Below are positions 1 through 11,146 of a stretch of 64,000 nucleotides of DNA, in pieces; positions within the stretch are counted from its first letter, which is position 1, and every line of letters starts with the position of its first letter. The DNA lies in assembly GCA_947627325.1 (NCBI GenBank), contig CANQVO010000002.1:124001-188000 (forward strand), written 5' to 3'. A program made the position numbers and the translations under genes. Source of the DNA: an uncultured Oscillospiraceae bacterium (GTDB taxonomy: Bacteria; Bacillota; Clostridia; Oscillospirales; Oscillospiraceae). The notes under the pieces were generated by a model that was not told the origin of the DNA, did not search any database, and was given only the letters and a program-made list of their open reading frames with translations.

Positions 1-590
1 CGGCCCTGGCAGAACAGGGCCGCCGCCTGGGGCAGGAGCTTCCATTCGGCCTCCTCCATCACCCGCCGCTGTAAGACCTCCGGGGTGTCCCCCTCCCGAA
101 CGGCCACGGCCCTTTGGGCGATGATGGGCCCGCCGTCGGGCTCGGCGGTGACGAAGTGGACGGTGGCCCCGGTGACCTTGACCCCGTAGGCCAGCGCCCG
201 CTCATGGACCCGCAGGCCGTAAAACCCCTCCCCGCAGAAGGAGGGGATGAGGGCGGGGTGGACGTTCAAAATGGCGTTTTCGTAGGCGCCCACGAACTCC
301 TGGGTGAGGATGTGCATGAACCCCGCCAGGATGATGAGGTCCGCCTTCAGCGCCCGGCACTTCTCCAGCAGGGCCAGGGAGTAGGCGCGGTGGTCGGGGT
401 AGTCCTTCTTGGGGACCACATAGCCCGGGACGTTGGCGCGCTTGGCCCGCTCCAGGGCGTAGGCCCCCTCCTTGGAGGAGATCACGGCGACGATCTCCCC
501 GCCGCCCAACTCCCCCCGGGCCTGGGCGTCCAGCAGGGCCTGGAGGTTGGTCCCGCCGCCGGAGACAAGGACGACGATGTTTTTCAGCAT
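1..590 (-). CDS. purN: Phosphoribosylglycinamide formyltransferase PurN (3' end cut by window)
   Basis: Third step of de novo purine synthesis: transfers formyl from 10-formyl-THF to GAR in the cytosol. About 196 residues are visible; the C-terminus lies outside the window. The N-terminal loop SGGGTNLQ (residues 10-17) is the phosphate-binding motif, and the catalytic triad is readable: Asn in [11 protein letters not shown] (about residue 109), His111, and Asp in PDGGPI (about 152). The ATG overlaps the end of purM as ATGCTGA, so the two are translationally coupled. It is the fifth visible gene of a purE-C-F-M-N operon. Identity is firm; only the end is unknown. Confidence 0.95.
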   Translation of the reverse strand, partial: MLKNIVVLVSGGGTNLQALLDAQARGELGGGEIVAVISSKEGAYALERAKRANVPGYVVPKKDYPDHRAYSLALLEKCRALKADLIILAGFMHILTQEFVGAYENAILNVHPALIPSFCGEGFYGLRVHERALAYGVKVTGATVHFVTAEPDGGPIIAQRAVAVREGDTPEVLQRRVMEEAEWKLLPQAAALFCQG

Positions 591-1621
591 AGCGCCACCT
601 TGTCCTCCCCCCGGACGATCTCCCCCAGGACGTAGGCGTTCACGCCGTTCTCCCCCAGGGCGGCCAGGGCCCGGTCGGCGGTATCCGGGGAGACCACCAT
701 CGTCATGCCCACGCCCATGTTGAAGGTGTTGAACATATCCCGCTCCGGGATGTTCCCCATCCGCTGGATCAGGCCGAAGATGGGCAGGGTGCGGACGGCG
801 GCCTTTTCCAGCCTGGCGCACAGCCCATCGGGGATACAGCGGGGGATGTTCTCGTAGAACCCCCCGCCGGTGATGTGGCTCACGCCCTTCACATCGGCGG
901 CGGCCAGGGCGGCCAGCACGGGCTTGACGTAGATGACGGTGGGGCGGAGCAGGACCTCCCCCAGGTCCCCGTCCAGCTCGTCATAGCGGCGGCCCAGGTC
1001 GGTTCGCTCCACGTCGAAGACCTTGCGGACCAGGGAGAAGCCGTTGGAGTGCACGCCGGAGGAGGGGAGGGCCAGGACCACGTCCCCGGGGGCCATCCGG
1101 CTCTGGTCGATGACCTTGGCCTTGTCCACGATGCCCACGGAGAAGCCGGCCAGGTCGTAGTCGTCAGGGGCCATGGTGCCGGGGTGCTCGGCGGTCTCCC
1201 CGCCGATGAGGGCGCACCCGGCCTGGACGCAGCCCTCGGCCACGCCGGAGACCAGCTGGGCCACCTTTTCCGGGATGTTCTTGCCGATGGCGATGTAGTC
1301 CAGGAAAAAGAGGGGCTTGGCCCCACAGCAGATAATGTCGTTGACGCACATGGCCACGCAGTCGATACCCACGGTGTCGTGCTTGTCCATCAGCTGGGCG
1401 ATGCGCTGCTTGGTGCCCACCCCGTCGGTGCCGGAGACCAGCACCGGCTCCGCCATACCGGAGATGTCGGGGGCGAACAGGCCGCCAAAGCCGCCCAGGT
1501 CGGAGACCACACCGGGGATGAAGGTGCGCTCCACGTGCTTTTTCATCAGCTTGACGCCCTCGTAGCCCGCCTGGATGTCCACCCCGGCGGCGGCGTAGGA
1601 CGCGGAATGGCTCTCACGCAT
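584..1621 (-). CDS. purM: Phosphoribosylformylglycinamidine cyclo-ligase PurM (AIR synthetase)
   Basis: Converts FGAM to aminoimidazole ribonucleotide with ATP. 345 residues, the usual length for the family. The N-terminal stretch with Y-x-x-A-G-V-D-I and the [16 protein letters not shown]/phosphate motif (about residues 55-70) are typical, as is the central GGETAEHPG motif (about residues 140-148). The start is an ATG with an upstream GGAGA. It lies 25 nt after purF and overlaps purN by 7 nt. The protein ends EDKVALC. Nothing odd is visible. Confidence 0.96.
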   Translation of the reverse strand: MRESHSASYAAAGVDIQAGYEGVKLMKKHVERTFIPGVVSDLGGFGGLFAPDISGMAEPVLVSGTDGVGTKQRIAQLMDKHDTVGIDCVAMCVNDIICCGAKPLFFLDYIAIGKNIPEKVAQLVSGVAEGCVQAGCALIGGETAEHPGTMAPDDYDLAGFSVGIVDKAKVIDQSRMAPGDVVLALPSSGVHSNGFSLVRKVFDVERTDLGRRYDELDGDLGEVLLRPTVIYVKPVLAALAAADVKGVSHITGGGFYENIPRCIPDGLCARLEKAAVRTLPIFGLIQRMGNIPERDMFNTFNMGVGMTMVVSPDTADRALAALGENGVNAYVLGEIVRGEDKVALC

Positions 1622-1646
1622 AAGCCGATCTCCCTCTCAAGATTTT

Positions 1647-3068
1647 TTATTCCCTGCCGTTCCAGCAGTAGGTACAAACCTTGTCCCGGTCGATGCCGAT
1701 GGCCTCCAGCAGGCCGTCCAGGGACTGGTAGCCCAGGGAGTCGAAGCCCAGGGTCTCGCAGATGGTCTTGAGCATACACTGGCCCCGCTGGGTGGAGGCG
1801 TCGGCGTACTCCTCCAGGTGCTCCTGCCCCTCGTCCCCCTCCAGCTTCTGGATGACGGAGCGGGCCAGCAGCTCCATGTCCGAATTGCTCCGGGAGAAGT
1901 TCAGGTACTTGCACCCGTACATGATGGGGGGACAGGCCGAGCGCATATGCACCTCCTTGGCCCCGGACTCGTAGAGGAATTCCACCGTCTCCCGCAGCTG
2001 GGTGCCCCGGACGATGGAGTCGTCCACAAAGAGGAGCTTTTTCCCCTCGATGAGCTCGGGGACGGGGATCTGCTTCATCTTGGCCACCTGGTTGCGGATC
2101 TCCTGGTTGGCGGGCATGAAGGACCGGGGCCAGGTGGGGGTGTACTTGACGAAGGGCCGGGCGAAGGTGATGTGGCTCTGGTTGGCGTAGCCGATGGCGT
2201 GGGGCACGCCGGAGTCGGGCACGCCGGCCACGTAGTCCACGTCGGGCAGAGCGCCCCGCTGGGCCTCGTCCCGGGCCATGATCTCGCCGTTGCGGTAGCG
2301 CATGACCTCCACGTTCACCCCCTCGTACCGGGAGTTGGGGTAGCCGTAGTAGGTCCACAGGAAGGCGCAGATCTTCATCTCCTGCCCGGCGGGGGAGAGG
2401 GTCTCCCAGCCATCGGCGGTGAGCTTGACGATCTCCCGGGGGCCCAGCTCGTAGGCGTCCTCGTAGCCCAGCTTGTGGTAGGCGAAGGACTCAAAGGACA
2501 CGCAGGTGCCCCGGTCCGACTTGCCCACCAGCACCGGCAGCCGCCCGAAGCGGTCCCGGGCGGCGATGATGCCGTCCTGGGTGAGCAGAAGGATGGTCAT
2601 AGAGCCCTCGATGACCTCCTGGGCGTAGAGGATGCCCTGAACGAGGTCGTCCTTCTGGCTGATGAGGGCGGCCACCAGCTCCGACTCGTTTACCTTGCCC
2701 GAGCTCATGGCGGCGAACTGGTGGCCGGAGTGGTCAAAGTGCTGGGCCACCAGGGCCTCGGCGTTTTTGATCACCCCCACGGTGCTGATGGCGTAGATGC
2801 CCAGGTGGGAGCGCATCAGCAGGGGCTGGGGGTCGGTGTCGCTGATACAGCCGATCCCCGCGCCGCCGGAAAAGCCGTGGAGGTCCTTTTCAAACTTGGT
2901 GCGGAAGGGGGTGTTTTCGATGTTGTGGATCTGCCGCTGGAACCCCCGCTGGGCGTCGAAAAAGGCCATGCCGCCCCGGCGGGTGCCCAGGTGGGAGTGG
3001 TAATCGGTGCCGAAGAACACGTCCAGCACCACATCCTGCTTGGCGACGGCCCCAAAGAAACCGCCCAT
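1647..3068 (-). CDS. purF: Amidophosphoribosyltransferase PurF, variant without the N-terminal catalytic Cys
   Basis: First committed step of purine synthesis (PRPP to 5-phosphoribosylamine). 473 residues: an N-terminal class-II glutamine amidotransferase (Ntn) fold, then a phosphoribosyltransferase domain with the PRPP loop LLFVDDSIVRGTQ (about residues 347-359). A C-terminal CTYC and further Cys fit Fe-S ligands seen in Bacillus-type PurF. The oddity is the N-terminus: the protein starts MGGFFGAV, where glutaminase-active PurF has MCGI/MCGV. The codon after the ATG is GGC and the purC stop lies 2 nt upstream, so a mis-called start does not explain it. A Cys-less MGGFFG-type branch is known in Bacteroides and Clostridia. 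Whether it uses free ammonia or another glutaminase is not known from sequence. Confidence 0.9.
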   Translation of the reverse strand: MGGFFGAVAKQDVVLDVFFGTDYHSHLGTRRGGMAFFDAQRGFQRQIHNIENTPFRTKFEKDLHGFSGGAGIGCISDTDPQPLLMRSHLGIYAISTVGVIKNAEALVAQHFDHSGHQFAAMSSGKVNESELVAALISQKDDLVQGILYAQEVIEGSMTILLLTQDGIIAARDRFGRLPVLVGKSDRGTCVSFESFAYHKLGYEDAYELGPREIVKLTADGWETLSPAGQEMKICAFLWTYYGYPNSRYEGVNVEVMRYRNGEIMARDEAQRGALPDVDYVAGVPDSGVPHAIGYANQSHITFARPFVKYTPTWPRSFMPANQEIRNQVAKMKQIPVPELIEGKKLLFVDDSIVRGTQLRETVEFLYESGAKEVHMRSACPPIMYGCKYLNFSRSNSDMELLARSVIQKLEGDEGQEHLEEYADASTQRGQCMLKTICETLGFDSLGYQSLDGLLEAIGIDRDKVCTYCWNGRE

Positions 3069-3070
3069 GC

Positions 3071-3784
3071 TTACTGATCCCCCATCAGCCGGCGCATGAC
3101 CTCCTCATAGGCCTCCTCAGCGCCGCCCATATCCCGGCGGAAACGGTCCTTGTCCAGCTTGTCGTGGGTCTTCTCGTCCCAGAGGCGGCAGGTGTCCGGG
3201 GAGATCTCGTCGGCCAGGACGATGGTCCCGTCGGAGGTCTTGCCGAACTCCAGCTTAAAATCCACCAGGTCGATGCCGATCTCCTTCATAAAGCCCTTCA
3301 GGAGCTCGTTGACCTTCAGGGCGTAGGCGCGGATCAGGTCCAGCTCCTCCCGGGTGGCCAGGCCCAGGGCCAGGGCGTGGGAATCGTTGAGCAGGGGGTC
3401 GCCCAGGTCGTCGTTCTTGTAGGAGAGCTCAAAGGTGGGCTGGGCGAAGGGGATGCCCTCCTCCACGCCGTAGCGCTTGGCGAAGGAACCGGCGGAGATG
3501 TTGCGGACGATCACCTCCAGGGGGACGATGGTGACCTTCTTCACGGCGGTTTCCCGGTCGGAGAGCTGGGCCACGTAGTGGGTGGGCACCCCCGCCTTCT
3601 CCAGCCTCTGCATCAGGTTGTTGGTCATCTTGTTGTTGATGGCCCCCTTGCCCACGATGGTGCCCTTCTTCTCGCCGTTGAAGGCGGTGGCGTCGTCCTT
3701 GTAGCTGACGATGACCACGTCGGGGTCGTCGGTGGCGAAGACCTTCTTGGCCTTTCCCTCGTAGAGCTGTTCCAGTTTTTTCAT
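3071..3784 (-). CDS. purC: SAICAR synthase PurC
   Basis: Ligates aspartate to CAIR with ATP. 237 residues, normal for the short bacterial form. The N-terminal [10 protein letters not shown] motif, the central [19 protein letters not shown] and the C-terminal [12 protein letters not shown] (about residues 192-203) are family signatures. It starts by ATGA overlap with the end of purE and stops 2 nt before purF, so it is fully embedded in the operon. Confidence 0.97.
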   Translation of the reverse strand: MKKLEQLYEGKAKKVFATDDPDVVIVSYKDDATAFNGEKKGTIVGKGAINNKMTNNLMQRLEKAGVPTHYVAQLSDRETAVKKVTIVPLEVIVRNISAGSFAKRYGVEEGIPFAQPTFELSYKNDDLGDPLLNDSHALALGLATREELDLIRAYALKVNELLKGFMKEIGIDLVDFKLEFGKTSDGTIVLADEISPDTCRLWDEKTHDKLDKDRFRRDMGGAEEAYEEVMRRLMGDQ

Positions 3785-4278
3785 TTTGCCTGCTCCTCCT
3801 GTAAAGTTTTGTCCTTTTCCATCACAGCGCGTTCCATATCCGCCTTGTGTTCCCGCAGTTTTTCCGTCAGGGCCGGGTCCCCCAGGGCTAGGATCTGGGC
3901 GGCCAGGATGGCGGCGTTGCCGCCCCCGTCCACCGCCACGCAGGCCACCGGGATGCCGGAGGGCATCTGCACCATGGACAGCAGGGAGTCCAGTCCGCCC
4001 ATCATGGAGGTCTTCATGGGCACGCCGATGACGGGGAGAGTGGTGTAGGCGGCCAGGACCCCGGCCAGGTGAGCGGCCTTCCCAGCGGCGGCGATGATGA
4101 CGCCGAAGCCGTTGTCCGCCGCGGCGGAGGCGAACGCCTCGGCCTGGGCTGGGGTGCGGTGGGCGGAGATGACCCGCGCCTCATAGGGGATGCCGAAGCG
4201 CTTCAGGGCGCGCAGACAGGGCTCCATCGCGGGGAGATCGGAGTCCGAACCCATGATTACTGCGACTTTTTTAGTCAT
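3781..4278 (-). CDS. purE: N5-carboxyaminoimidazole ribonucleotide mutase PurE
   Basis: Moves the carboxyl of N5-CAIR to C4, giving CAIR. 165 residues. The class-I PurE signature MGSDSDLP (about residues 9-16), the VISAHRTP loop (about 37-44) and the [13 protein letters not shown] helix are all present. It is the first gene of the operon: a good AGGAGG sits 7 nt before the ATG and a sigma-A promoter lies about 40 nt upstream. No PurK is visible in the operon. Confidence 0.97.
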   Translation of the reverse strand: MTKKVAVIMGSDSDLPAMEPCLRALKRFGIPYEARVISAHRTPAQAEAFASAAADNGFGVIIAAAGKAAHLAGVLAAYTTLPVIGVPMKTSMMGGLDSLLSMVQMPSGIPVACVAVDGGGNAAILAAQILALGDPALTEKLREHKADMERAVMEKDKTLQEEQAK

Positions 4279-4319
4279 AGGATGCCTCCTGTACCTTAGT
4301 AAAATAAAAATACAATGCT

Positions 4320-4348
4320 ATCATATCGAATCCGGGAGGATTTTTCAA
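4320..4348 (-). promoter_or_regulatory. Sigma-A promoter of the pur operon
   Basis: On the minus strand TTGAAA (4343-4348), 17 bp spacer, TATGAT (4320-4325). The predicted transcript starts near 4313, leaving about 35 nt of leader, too short for a guanine/purine riboswitch. Any purine control must act at the DNA level or elsewhere. Confidence 0.75.
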
Positions 4349-4483
4349 GATGTAGTGGAGAATTTTGTTGCTTTACACAAGCGCTGGTGCGCCTGGCCGG
4401 GGTCCTCTGTCGGATTTTCTACCCCCGGGCCGGGGGGCAGGGGCCGGGGCGGGGCATAGGATGAGGGCAGGGGAGTGAATGTC

Positions 4484-4738
4484 ATGGTCTACTGTCTTAT
4501 CCTTTGCCGATCCCTCACCTACGCCCAGCGGACCGCCAAGGCCCTGGAGCGGGCTGGGATCTCCGCCTATATCACGCGTCCTCCCCGGGCCATCACCGGG
4601 GAGGGCTGCGGCCACGCCGTCCGGGTGCCCCAGCGCAGACTGAGCGACGCGCTCCGGGCCCTGGCCCGCGTGGGACTGCCCGCCCAGCGGGTCTTTGTCT
4701 CAGAGAGCGACGGGAGCTACCGGGAGGTGGCGCTGTGA
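4484..4738 (+). CDS. DUF3343 family protein (putative Se/S carrier)
   Basis: Small cytosolic protein of about 84 residues. MVYCLILCRSLTYAQRTAK followed by an LERAGISAYI segment and a GCGHAVRV stretch matches the DUF3343 family, proposed from gene context to carry sulfur or selenium. A Cys near the N-terminus (YCLILC) and one in the GCGH motif are candidate carrier residues. An upstream in-frame GTG at 4475 is possible, but the AGGGGAG spacing favours ATG 4484. The stop overlaps the next gene's GTG (GTGA), so it is coupled to a cysteine desulfurase, the usual partner. Substrate unproven. Confidence 0.8.
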   Translation: MVYCLILCRSLTYAQRTAKALERAGISAYITRPPRAITGEGCGHAVRVPQRRLSDALRALARVGLPAQRVFVSESDGSYREVAL

Positions 4739-5865
4739 TCTACCTGGACAGCGCCGCCACCACCCTGCAAAAGCCCGAGCGCGTGGCCCACGCCGCCGCC
4801 CGGGCCATCCGCGCCTGCGCCAGCCCCGGCCGGGGCGGCCACCGGCCCGCCATGGCCGCCGGGGAGACCGCCTTCGCCTGCCGTCAGGCGGCCTCGGAGC
4901 TCTTTGGCGTAGGCGACCCGGAGCGGGTGGTCTTCACCTGCAACGCCACCCACGCCCTGAACATCGCCATCAACTCCCTGGTGGAGGCCGAAGACGCGGT
5001 GGTGATCTCCCCCTGGGAGCACAACGCCGTGACCCGGCCTCTGGCCGCCCTGGGGGCGGACGTGCGGGTGGCCGCCGCCCCGCTGTTCGACGCCGACGCC
5101 GCCCTGGCCGCCTTTGACCGCCAGCTCACCCCGGAGGTCAAGTGCGCCATCTGCACCCACTGCTCCAACGTCTTCGGCATGGTGATGCCGGTGGAGGCCA
5201 TCGCGGGGCTGTGCCGGGAGCGGGGCGTGCCCCTGATCGTAGACGCCGCCCAGAGCGCCGGGTGCCTGAGCGTCGATCTGGAGAATTGGGGGGCGGCCTT
5301 CGTGGCCATGCCGGGGCACAAGGGGCTCTACGGCCCCCAGGGCACCGGCCTGCTCCTCTGCGGGGCGGACGCGCCCGTCCGCCCCCTGCTGTACGGCGGC
5401 ACGGGCAGCGCCTCCCTCCGCCAGGAGATGCCCGACTTCCTGCCCGACCGGCTGGAGGCGGGCACCCACAACATCCCCGGCGTGGCCGGGCTCCTGGAGG
5501 GGCTCCGCTTCGTGGCGAAACGGGGCCCGGAGGCCATCCTGGCCCACGAGCGGCGGCTGGTCCGGCAGACCCGGGAGGGTCTGACCCAGCTTCCAGGGGT
5601 GGAGGTCTTTGGGGACAGCCTGGGCCAACACCAGGCCGGCGTGCTCTCCTTCCGGGTCCACGGCGCAGACTGCGAGGAGGTGGGCCGGTGGCTGGGGGAG
5701 CGGGACGTGGCCGTCCGCGCCGGGCTCCACTGCGCCCCCCTGGCCCACAAGGCGGCGGGGACGCTGGACACCGGCACGGTGCGGGTCAGCTTCTCCGCCT
5801 TCAACACCGCCGGGGAGGTGGAACGCTTCCTCTGCCTGATGGAGCGGCTGACCCGGGGCCGTTAG
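4735..5865 (+). CDS. Cysteine desulfurase family protein (class V PLP aminotransferase)
   Basis: PLP enzyme expected to release sulfur (or selenium) from cysteine/selenocysteine as an enzyme persulfide. 376 residues from a GTG start that overlaps the DUF3343 stop. The N-terminal YLDSAATTLQKP, cofactor Asp and Gln in VDAAQSAG (about 170-176), Schiff-base Lys196 in PGHKGLYGPQGTG and the persulfide Cys333 in RAGLHCAPLAHK are all visible. The pairing with DUF3343 points to a dedicated sulfur/selenium delivery route rather than general Fe-S assembly, since no IscU/SufU follows. A rho-independent terminator ends the pair. Confidence 0.9.
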   Translation: MIYLDSAATTLQKPERVAHAAARAIRACASPGRGGHRPAMAAGETAFACRQAASELFGVGDPERVVFTCNATHALNIAINSLVEAEDAVVISPWEHNAVTRPLAALGADVRVAAAPLFDADAALAAFDRQLTPEVKCAICTHCSNVFGMVMPVEAIAGLCRERGVPLIVDAAQSAGCLSVDLENWGAAFVAMPGHKGLYGPQGTGLLLCGADAPVRPLLYGGTGSASLRQEMPDFLPDRLEAGTHNIPGVAGLLEGLRFVAKRGPEAILAHERRLVRQTREGLTQLPGVEVFGDSLGQHQAGVLSFRVHGADCEEVGRWLGERDVAVRAGLHCAPLAHKAAGTLDTGTVRVSFSAFNTAGEVERFLCLMERLTRGR

Positions 5866-5876
5866 GAAAAGAGGGG

Positions 5877-5909
5877 AGGGGGAGCCGACTTACGCCGGCT
5901 CTCCCTTTT
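5877..5909 (+). terminator. Intrinsic terminator after the cysteine desulfurase gene
   Basis: GGGGGAGCCGAC / GCCGGCTCTCCC hairpin with a short loop, followed by TTTT. Confidence 0.75.
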
Positions 5910-5923
5910 CCCAAAAATGGGGC

Positions 5924-5952
5924 TTGACTTTAACAGCTAAAAGTGTTAAAGT
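5924..5952 (+). promoter_or_regulatory. Sigma-A promoter of aroF-tyrA with an internal palindrome
   Basis: TTGACT (5924-5929), 17 bp, TAAAGT (5947-5952). The spacer holds a perfect inverted repeat, TTTAACA (5929-5935) and TGTTAAA (5944-5950) around 8 bp, which overlaps both hexamers. A repressor bound there would block polymerase; the regulator is unknown. Confidence 0.65.
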
Positions 5953-5977
5953 GAGCCCTTGAAGGAAGTGAAACAAC

Positions 5978-6997
5978 ATGGTCGTCATTCTCAAGCAGGA
6001 TCACACAGAAGAACAGCTCCGCAAGGCGGTCGCCGCCATGGAGGCCGGCGGGGTCAAGGTCATGATCTCCAAGGGCAGCGAGACCACCATCCTGGGCGCG
6101 GAGGGCAACGCCGCGGGCCTGGACGAGGAGATGCTGGGCCAGCTCCCCGGCGTGGAGCGGGTCATGCGGGTGAGCGAGCCCTTCAAGATGGCCAACCGCA
6201 AGTATCACCCCGACGACTCTGTCATCGACATCGGCCGGGGGGTCAGCGTGGGCGGCAAGCGCCTCACCGTCATCGCCGGGCCCTGCTCGGTGGAGAGCGA
6301 GGAGCAGATGGTGGGCATCGCCCAGAGCGTGAAAAAGAGCGGCGCGCTGGCCCTGCGGGGCGGCGCCTACAAGCCCCGCACCTCCCCCTATTCCTTCCAG
6401 GGCATGGGGGTGGAGGGGGTCCGGCTCCTGATGGAGGCCCGGGACAGGACCGATATGCCCATCGTCACCGAGCTGATGAGCTCCGACCAGCTGCCCTTCT
6501 TTGAGGAGTGCGTGGACGTGATCCAGATCGGCGCGCGGAATATGCAGAACTTCGATCTGCTGAAAAAGGTGGGCCGGTGCAAAAAGCCGGTCCTTCTGAA
6601 GCGGGGCCTGTCCTCCACCATCGAGGAGTGGCTGATGAGCGCGGAGTATATCATGGCCGAGGGCAACCTGAACGTCATCCTCTGCGAGCGGGGGATCCGC
6701 ACCTTTGAGACATACACCCGCAACACCCTGGACCTGTCGGCGGTGCTGGCGGTGAAGAAGCTCTCCCACCTGCCCGTCATCGTGGACCCCTCCCACGCCT
6801 GCGGCAAGGCGTGGATGGTGGAGCGTATGGCTATGTCCGCCGTGACCGCCGGGGCGGACGGGCTCATCATCGAAGTCCACAACGACCCCGAACACGCCCT
6901 GTGCGACGGCGCGCAGTCCATCACCCCCCAGCAGTTTGAGGAGTTGATGCCCAAGCTGGAGAGCATCGCCCAGTGCGTGGACCGCACCGTGCTTTAA
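5978..6997 (+). CDS. aroF: 3-deoxy-7-phosphoheptulonate (DAHP) synthase, type I-beta
   Basis: First shikimate-pathway step: PEP plus erythrose-4-phosphate to DAHP. 339 residues: an N-terminal ferredoxin-like regulatory domain (about 1-70, MVVILKQDHTEEQL...) as in the Thermotoga-type enzyme, then the catalytic barrel. Motifs seen: VIAGPCSVES (about 99-108), LRGGAYKPRTSPYSFQG, the metal Cys of AGPCS, and IVDPSHACGK near 268. GGAAG lies before the ATG. It is followed after 11 nt by tyrA, so tyrosine feedback through the N-terminal domain is plausible (family inference). Confidence 0.95.
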   Translation: MVVILKQDHTEEQLRKAVAAMEAGGVKVMISKGSETTILGAEGNAAGLDEEMLGQLPGVERVMRVSEPFKMANRKYHPDDSVIDIGRGVSVGGKRLTVIAGPCSVESEEQMVGIAQSVKKSGALALRGGAYKPRTSPYSFQGMGVEGVRLLMEARDRTDMPIVTELMSSDQLPFFEECVDVIQIGARNMQNFDLLKKVGRCKKPVLLKRGLSSTIEEWLMSAEYIMAEGNLNVILCERGIRTFETYTRNTLDLSAVLAVKKLSHLPVIVDPSHACGKAWMVERMAMSAVTAGADGLIIEVHNDPEHALCDGAQSITPQQFEELMPKLESIAQCVDRTVL

Positions 6998-7008
6998 GAG
7001 GGCGGCGC

Positions 7009-7863
7009 ATGAGCGGCAAGACCGTGGCGGTGGTGGGCCTGGGCCTCATCGGCGGGTCCATCGCCATGGCCCTCAAGGGCTTTGAGGACTACCAGGTGGT
7101 GGGGGCGGTGCGCTCCCAGAAGACCTATGACTTCGCCGTGGCCCACGGCGTCTGCGACCGGGTGACCATGGACGCCGCCCAGGCCGTCCGGGAGGCGGAC
7201 GTGGTCTGGCTCTGCCTGCCCCCCCAGGCCATTTTGGACTTTATGGAGGCCCACCGGGACGACTTTAAGCCCGGCAGCGTGGTCACCGACGTGTGCGGGG
7301 TCAAGACCTCCATCGTGGAGGGGGCCAAGTGCCTGCCCCCCACCGTGGACTTTATCGGCTGCCACCCCATGGCGGGCAAGGAGGTCTCCGGCATCGCCAA
7401 CGCCGAGGCGGCCATGTTCCAAAACGCCCACTTCATCCTGACTCCCGGCCCGGACAACGACCCCGCCCACGTGGCGCTGTTGGAGCGGATGGGCAAATAC
7501 ATGGGCTTCCGGGACGTGGTCCGCGCCACCCCGGAACAGCACGACGCCATCATCGCCTACACGAGCCAGGTCATGCACGTCCTGGCCGTGGCGGTCTGTG
7601 ACGACCCCGACCTCTTCTCCTGCAAGGGCTTCGAGGGGGGCTCCTTCCGGGACTGCACCCGGGTGGCGGCCCTGGACGTGCCGCTGTGGACCGAACTCTT
7701 CTCCCTGAACGCCCCGGCCCTCTGTAAGGTCATCCAGAACCTGGAGGACAACCTGCGGGCCTACCGGGAGGTCATCGCCTCCGGGGACACCGCGGCCCTG
7801 GCCGCCAAGCTGGAGTACTCCTCCCAGCGCAAGCGCCGGATGAACTTTGACAGCCCCATTTGA
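7009..7863 (+). CDS. tyrA: Prephenate dehydrogenase
   Basis: Oxidatively decarboxylates prephenate to 4-hydroxyphenylpyruvate, the tyrosine branch. 284 residues from the ATG at 7009. The N-terminal Rossmann motif VVGLGLIGGSIA (about residues 7-18), the GCHPMAGKE substrate motif (about 117-125) and the C-terminal FRDCTRVA motif (about residues 215-222) fit the family. No C-terminal ACT domain follows, so it is the short form. Shares the aroF promoter and ends at a bidirectional terminator. Confidence 0.93.
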   Translation: MSGKTVAVVGLGLIGGSIAMALKGFEDYQVVGAVRSQKTYDFAVAHGVCDRVTMDAAQAVREADVVWLCLPPQAILDFMEAHRDDFKPGSVVTDVCGVKTSIVEGAKCLPPTVDFIGCHPMAGKEVSGIANAEAAMFQNAHFILTPGPDNDPAHVALLERMGKYMGFRDVVRATPEQHDAIIAYTSQVMHVLAVAVCDDPDLFSCKGFEGGSFRDCTRVAALDVPLWTELFSLNAPALCKVIQNLEDNLRAYREVIASGDTAALAAKLEYSSQRKRRMNFDSPI

Positions 7864-7873
7864 CCCAAAAGAG

Positions 7874-7911
7874 AGAGCCCCGGTATCCCGCGCGGGATAC
7901 CGGGGCTCTTT
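7874..7911. terminator. Bidirectional terminator between tyrA and the ClpE-like gene
   Basis: Perfect 16-bp stem AGAGCCCCGGTATCCC / GGGATACCGGGGCTCT with a 4-nt loop; TTTT on the plus side and AAAA before the stem serve both strands. Confidence 0.9.
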
Positions 7912-7919
7912 TCTCGCTC

Positions 7920-10346
<2,427 letters not shown>

Positions 10347-10361
10347 GGTTTTCTCCTTACC

Positions 10362-10380
10362 GGCCCCCGTGAAAGGGGCC
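10362..10380 (-). other. Stem-loop just upstream of the ClpE-like RBS
   Basis: GGCCCC / GGGGCC with a 7-nt loop, ending about 8 nt before the AAGGAG of the ClpE-like gene. Could shape translation initiation (RNA-thermometer-like) or be chance in GC-rich DNA. No clear -35/-10 pair was found in 10381-10464. Confidence 0.3.
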
Positions 10381-10464
10381 TTGTAAACTTAAGGCCGAGT
10401 TTAGCACACATTTATGAACACATTGTTAATCCGTGCCCGCCAATGTCTGGCCAAAAAGGCGCTC

Positions 10465-11130
10465 CTATCCGCCAAAGAGGGTGAGGATGGGGTCATAGGC
10501 GACGATGAATTTCAGGAGGAAGGACCGCTCCAGGGTCTGGGCGTCGGGGCGGAGGGAGGTGGACATCAGCACCGCCGCCGCCACAAAGACGATCAGCACG
10601 CCCTTCACAAGGCCGATGGCCCCGCCCCCCAGGCCGTTGCAGAAGCTAAGCCCCGGCAGTTTGGCCACCAGGTCCAGGGCGTGGAGCAGGAGGATGAGCA
10701 GGAGGTAGAGCGCCAGGAAGGAGAGGGCGAAGATCACGCTGTGGGCCATCCGCTGGGCCACGTAGCGGGCGGCGGTGGAGGCCACGTCCAGAACGTCCGG
10801 GACCACATCGCTGTCCGCCCACAGTTCCTCCACCGCGTCGGCGGCCCAGGCGAAGAGCCCGTTTTCCTCCCGCAGGGCGTCCACGGCGGAGCCGACGCCC
10901 AGGTCGTCGTAGTGTTCGGCGATGCGCGATTGGATGGCGGTCTCCAGCTTGGGTGCGATGAGATCCGCCGCCGGGCCGTCCAGGGTGTCGGCCAGATATC
11001 CGGCCCCCAAAAAGGCCGCCACCGCCGCGGCCAGACCGCACAGCGACAGCAGAAGCCCCTTGCGCCAGCCCAGGCAGACGAAAAGGACCAAAATGGCGAT
11101 CACTACGCCGTCATAGACCAAAGAGATCAT
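10465..11130 (-). CDS. CvpA family membrane protein
   Basis: 221 residues with the CvpA layout: transmembrane segments near residues 8-28 and 32-47, a soluble acidic middle (about 50-125), then hydrophobic segments near 132-152 and 168-190. CvpA proteins are linked to colicin V secretion in E. coli and to envelope homeostasis; the role here is unknown. It follows the DUF5711 gene by 16 nt and is the last gene of the ecf/truA operon. No strong terminator follows, so read-through into the ClpE-like gene is possible. Confidence 0.8.
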   Translation of the reverse strand: MISLVYDGVVIAILVLFVCLGWRKGLLLSLCGLAAAVAAFLGAGYLADTLDGPAADLIAPKLETAIQSRIAEHYDDLGVGSAVDALREENGLFAWAADAVEELWADSDVVPDVLDVASTAARYVAQRMAHSVIFALSFLALYLLLILLLHALDLVAKLPGLSFCNGLGGGAIGLVKGVLIVFVAAAVLMSTSLRPDAQTLERSFLLKFIVAYDPILTLFGG

Positions 11131-11146
11131 CTCATTTCCCCCTCTC

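Noticed and set aside
4279..4483. Purine riboswitch before the pur operon
   Set aside because: The predicted leader is only about 35 nt and has no pairing pattern of a purine aptamer.
10381..10464. CIRCE or CtsR operator before the ClpE-like gene
   Set aside because: A TTAGCAC-like stretch is present, but the second half-site and spacing are absent; AATGTGT repeats are too weak.
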